DNA from: CAINEC01 sp046303115
GTDB taxonomy: Bacteria > Bacteroidota > Bacteroidia > AKYH767-A > OLB10
Assembly: GCA_046303115.1 (NCBI GenBank)
Contig: JBKCGZ010000026.1
Span: forward strand, 7,932 to 71,931
DNA: 64,000 bases
Direction: 5' to 3'
Shown here: piece by piece, positions 62,452 through 64,000 of the stretch
Position numbering within the stretch: position 1 is the first letter of the stretch
Layout: each line of letters starts with the position of its first letter
The notes under the pieces: model-generated
What the model was told of the DNA's origin: nothing
The model's database searches: none
What the model saw: only the letters and a program-made list of their open reading frames with translations
Translations under genes and position numbers: made by a program

Positions 62452-62459
62452 TATTTTTG
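62452..62459 (+). promoter_or_regulatory. -7 element TATTTTTG before corA
   Basis: Exact TAnnTTTG seven bases before the ATG at 62467, a very short leader. Confidence 0.45.
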
Positions 62460-62466
62460 AATAGAA

Positions 62467-63567
62467 ATGAAAAAGAAAGCTGCATATCGCTCGGACCGTG
62501 TAAAAATGGTCCGTAAAAGTGTTAGTCCTCCAGGGGCTTCACCAGGCTTGATTCAACCATCGTCAGATTCATTAACGCCAAAGTTGGTGTTGGTTTCATA
62601 TAATACCGATACTTTGTTGGAAATGCCTTGCGATAATTTATCAGAAGCTTTTTCAAAAATCAAAGACCAACCTCAGTATAAACATTGGCTAGAGATTAAA
62701 GGGCTTGGAGAAAAGAAAATGTTGGAAGAGTTATGCGAGCATTATTCGATTCATCATATGGAAATGGAAGATGTAGTGAATGCATACCAACGTCCGAAGA
62801 TGGAAGAGCATACGAGTCATCTTTTTCTTGTTTCTCGTTTGTTTTACAGAGATGTGAATGAGGATTTAAAAAATGAGCAAGTATCTATTTTTCTATTCCC
62901 TAATTTGCTTGTTTCTATGCAAGATTCTTATGTCGATCAGTTTGAATCAGTGCGTTCAAGATTACGTAGTGGTAAAGGACTTATCCGTACTGCTAATGTC
63001 GATTACCTAGCGTATGGATTAATGGATACTGCTATCGATAATTATTTCCCATTGCTGGAAGCTGTAAGTGAGTCGCTGGATGTTTTAGAAGATAGTTTAT
63101 TTGATCAGCCAACAAGAAGTTTGTTACAGCAAATTCAGAAATTCAAGAGAGAATTAATTGCTATACGCAGAGCTGTGTTTGCAGAGCGAGATAAAATCAA
63201 TGATTTACTTCGTACGCATACTGATTTCTTTTCAGAGCAAACAAAGGTTTACTTAAAGGATACTTATGATCATACAATTCAAGTACTCGATATTGTTGAT
63301 TCTTATAAAGAGATTACGGCTTCGTTGATGGATATTTATTTATCAAACGTTAGCAACCGAATGAATCAAATCATGAAAGTGCTGGCAATTATTTCTACGG
63401 TCTTTATTCCATTGACATTCGTTGTGGGTGTATACGGAATGAACTTCGATTATTTGCCAGAACTGCATTGGCGTTATGGTTATCCGATAGTGATGATAGG
63501 TATGGGTGTATTAGTTATTTTACAGTTTTTATTTTTTTGGAGAAAAGGGTGGCTTGATAAATCATGA
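62467..63567 (+). CDS. corA: Magnesium/cobalt transporter CorA
   Basis: Pentameric inner-membrane channel for Mg2+ (and Co2+). The large N-terminal cytoplasmic domain (about 1-300) ends in the long stalk helix with SNRMNQIMKVLAIISTVFIPLTFVVGVYGMNFDY. The selectivity loop GMN is at 324-326, and FDYLPELHWRYGYP is the external loop. Two helices frame it, and the C-terminus ends with a basic FFWRKGWLDKS inside. Length 366 is normal; the N-terminus carries a basic KKKAAYRSDRVKMVRKSV segment. Its last four bases overlap the priA start (ATGA), so the two are translationally coupled. Confidence 0.95.
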   Translation: MKKKAAYRSDRVKMVRKSVSPPGASPGLIQPSSDSLTPKLVLVSYNTDTLLEMPCDNLSEAFSKIKDQPQYKHWLEIKGLGEKKMLEELCEHYSIHHMEMEDVVNAYQRPKMEEHTSHLFLVSRLFYRDVNEDLKNEQVSIFLFPNLLVSMQDSYVDQFESVRSRLRSGKGLIRTANVDYLAYGLMDTAIDNYFPLLEAVSESLDVLEDSLFDQPTRSLLQQIQKFKRELIAIRRAVFAERDKINDLLRTHTDFFSEQTKVYLKDTYDHTIQVLDIVDSYKEITASLMDIYLSNVSNRMNQIMKVLAIISTVFIPLTFVVGVYGMNFDYLPELHWRYGYPIVMIGMGVLVILQFLFFWRKGWLDKS

Positions 63568-64000
63568 GTGAGAATATTTTATTTGCAGATGTAATTCTTC
63601 CATTGCCATTGCCTGATACATTTACTTATCAGGTGCCTCCATCATTGCAAGAGGTGATTGCTGTAGGTCATCGAGTGGTAGTGCAGTTTGGCAAGCAAAG
63701 AGTATATGCTGCAATTGTTACAAAGCTTCATGATAAGCAACCAGAAGGTTATATCACAAAAGATGTTCTTGATGTGATTGATGAAAGTCCTGTAGTAACT
63801 AATTCGCAATTTAAGTTATGGCAATGGATGAGCAATTATTATATGGCTTATCCCGGCGAAATTATGGCAGCCGCTTTACCTGTTGCCTTGCGATTGCAAA
63901 GTGAATCGGTGATTGTGATCAATGATGAGTTTAGTGGTGATACTTCTATTCTGACAGATAAAGAATTTCTCGTATGGGAAGCATTGCAAATGCAGCAAGA
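63564..64000 (+). CDS. priA: Primosomal protein N' (PriA), 3' truncated by the window edge
   Basis: Start of the replication-restart helicase PriA; about 145 codons are visible. The ATG at 63564 overlaps the corA stop in ATGA. The N-terminal DNA-binding domain begins FADVILPLPLPDTFTYQVP, then VGHRVVVQFGKQRVYAAIV and LWQWMSNYYMAYPGEIMAAALPVAL, the characteristic sequence of the 3'-end-binding region of PriA in Bacteroidota. The helicase motifs would lie beyond the window edge. Identification rests on this N-terminal domain. Confidence 0.9.
   Translation, partial: MSENILFADVILPLPLPDTFTYQVPPSLQEVIAVGHRVVVQFGKQRVYAAIVTKLHDKQPEGYITKDVLDVIDESPVVTNSQFKLWQWMSNYYMAYPGEIMAAALPVALRLQSESVIVINDEFSGDTSILTDKEFLVWEALQMQQ

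Overview
The window is AT-rich bacterial DNA with the protein repertoire of a Bacteroidota member. Five secreted proteins end in type IX secretion sorting domains: type A at 4567, 27020, 43562 and 46480, and a CHU_C / gliding-associated type B domain at 6236. There is also a TonB-dependent receptor, OmpA proteins with TSP3 or PD40 repeats, M13, M61 and S9 peptidases, a CrtY-type lycopene cyclase, and many -7 promoter elements of the Bacteroidota form TAnnTTTG. Genus and species cannot be read from the sequence. I found no rRNA, tRNA, CRISPR array, insertion sequence or integrase. No gene-free stretch exceeds 300 bp; the two longest are 10693-10986 and 26722-27019.

Layout. 1-6.1 kb: end of an unrecognised gene, a phosphohexomutase, envelope proteins of unknown function and a secreted hydrolase. 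6.2-10.7 kb: a likely operon with a type-B T9SS protein, two MbnP-family lipoproteins and an MbnH/MauG-like di-heme protein, the most system-like cluster here. 11-20 kb: a large unknown membrane-anchored protein, OmpA/TSP3 porin, folK-deoxynucleoside kinase pair and a TonB receptor. 20-32 kb: DPP-IV, DUF4412, SdpI-like protein, M61 peptidase, OmpA/PD40 protein, a candidate small RNA locus, a T9SS surface protein and an M13 peptidase. 31.7-37.9 kb: typA, an FAD/NAD(P)-binding protein, an Rrf2 regulator divergent from lpxD, and a SpoIIE-type phosphatase. 37.8-41.8 kb: a Wzy, Wzz, Wzx trio without glycosyltransferases. 41.9-48 kb: rnhB, a lone Bro-N gene with a perfect palindrome inside it, T9SS proteins, a Gre-like protein and a DUF1456 protein. 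47.8-64 kb: mostly housekeeping genes (queA, serine dehydratase, DEAD helicase, J-domain protein, LpxL-like acyltransferase, hydrolase, lycopene cyclase, ppa, ABC-F ATPase, peroxiredoxin, small cytochrome c, Hsp15, DUF4153, ZIP transporter, methyltransferase, corA, start of priA).

Architecture. Exact or near-exact TAnnTTTG elements lie upstream of most first genes. In five cases the element runs into the start codon as TTTGCnnnATG, which predicts leaderless mRNAs. Seven of about eleven convergent gene pairs overlap or abut within 1 nt; hairpin terminators separate others (31.6 and 19.7 kb). Several starts were moved downstream to the ATG that begins a clean signal peptide or conserved domain; the reason is given in each entry.

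Most interesting leads: the MbnP-MbnP-MbnH cluster, the GC-rich structured locus at 26.9 kb, the TTTGCnnnATG leaderless pattern, the palindrome in the Bro-N gene, the palindromic promoter of the Wzz gene, and the ABC-F ATPase with one intact and one doubly degenerate composite ATP site.
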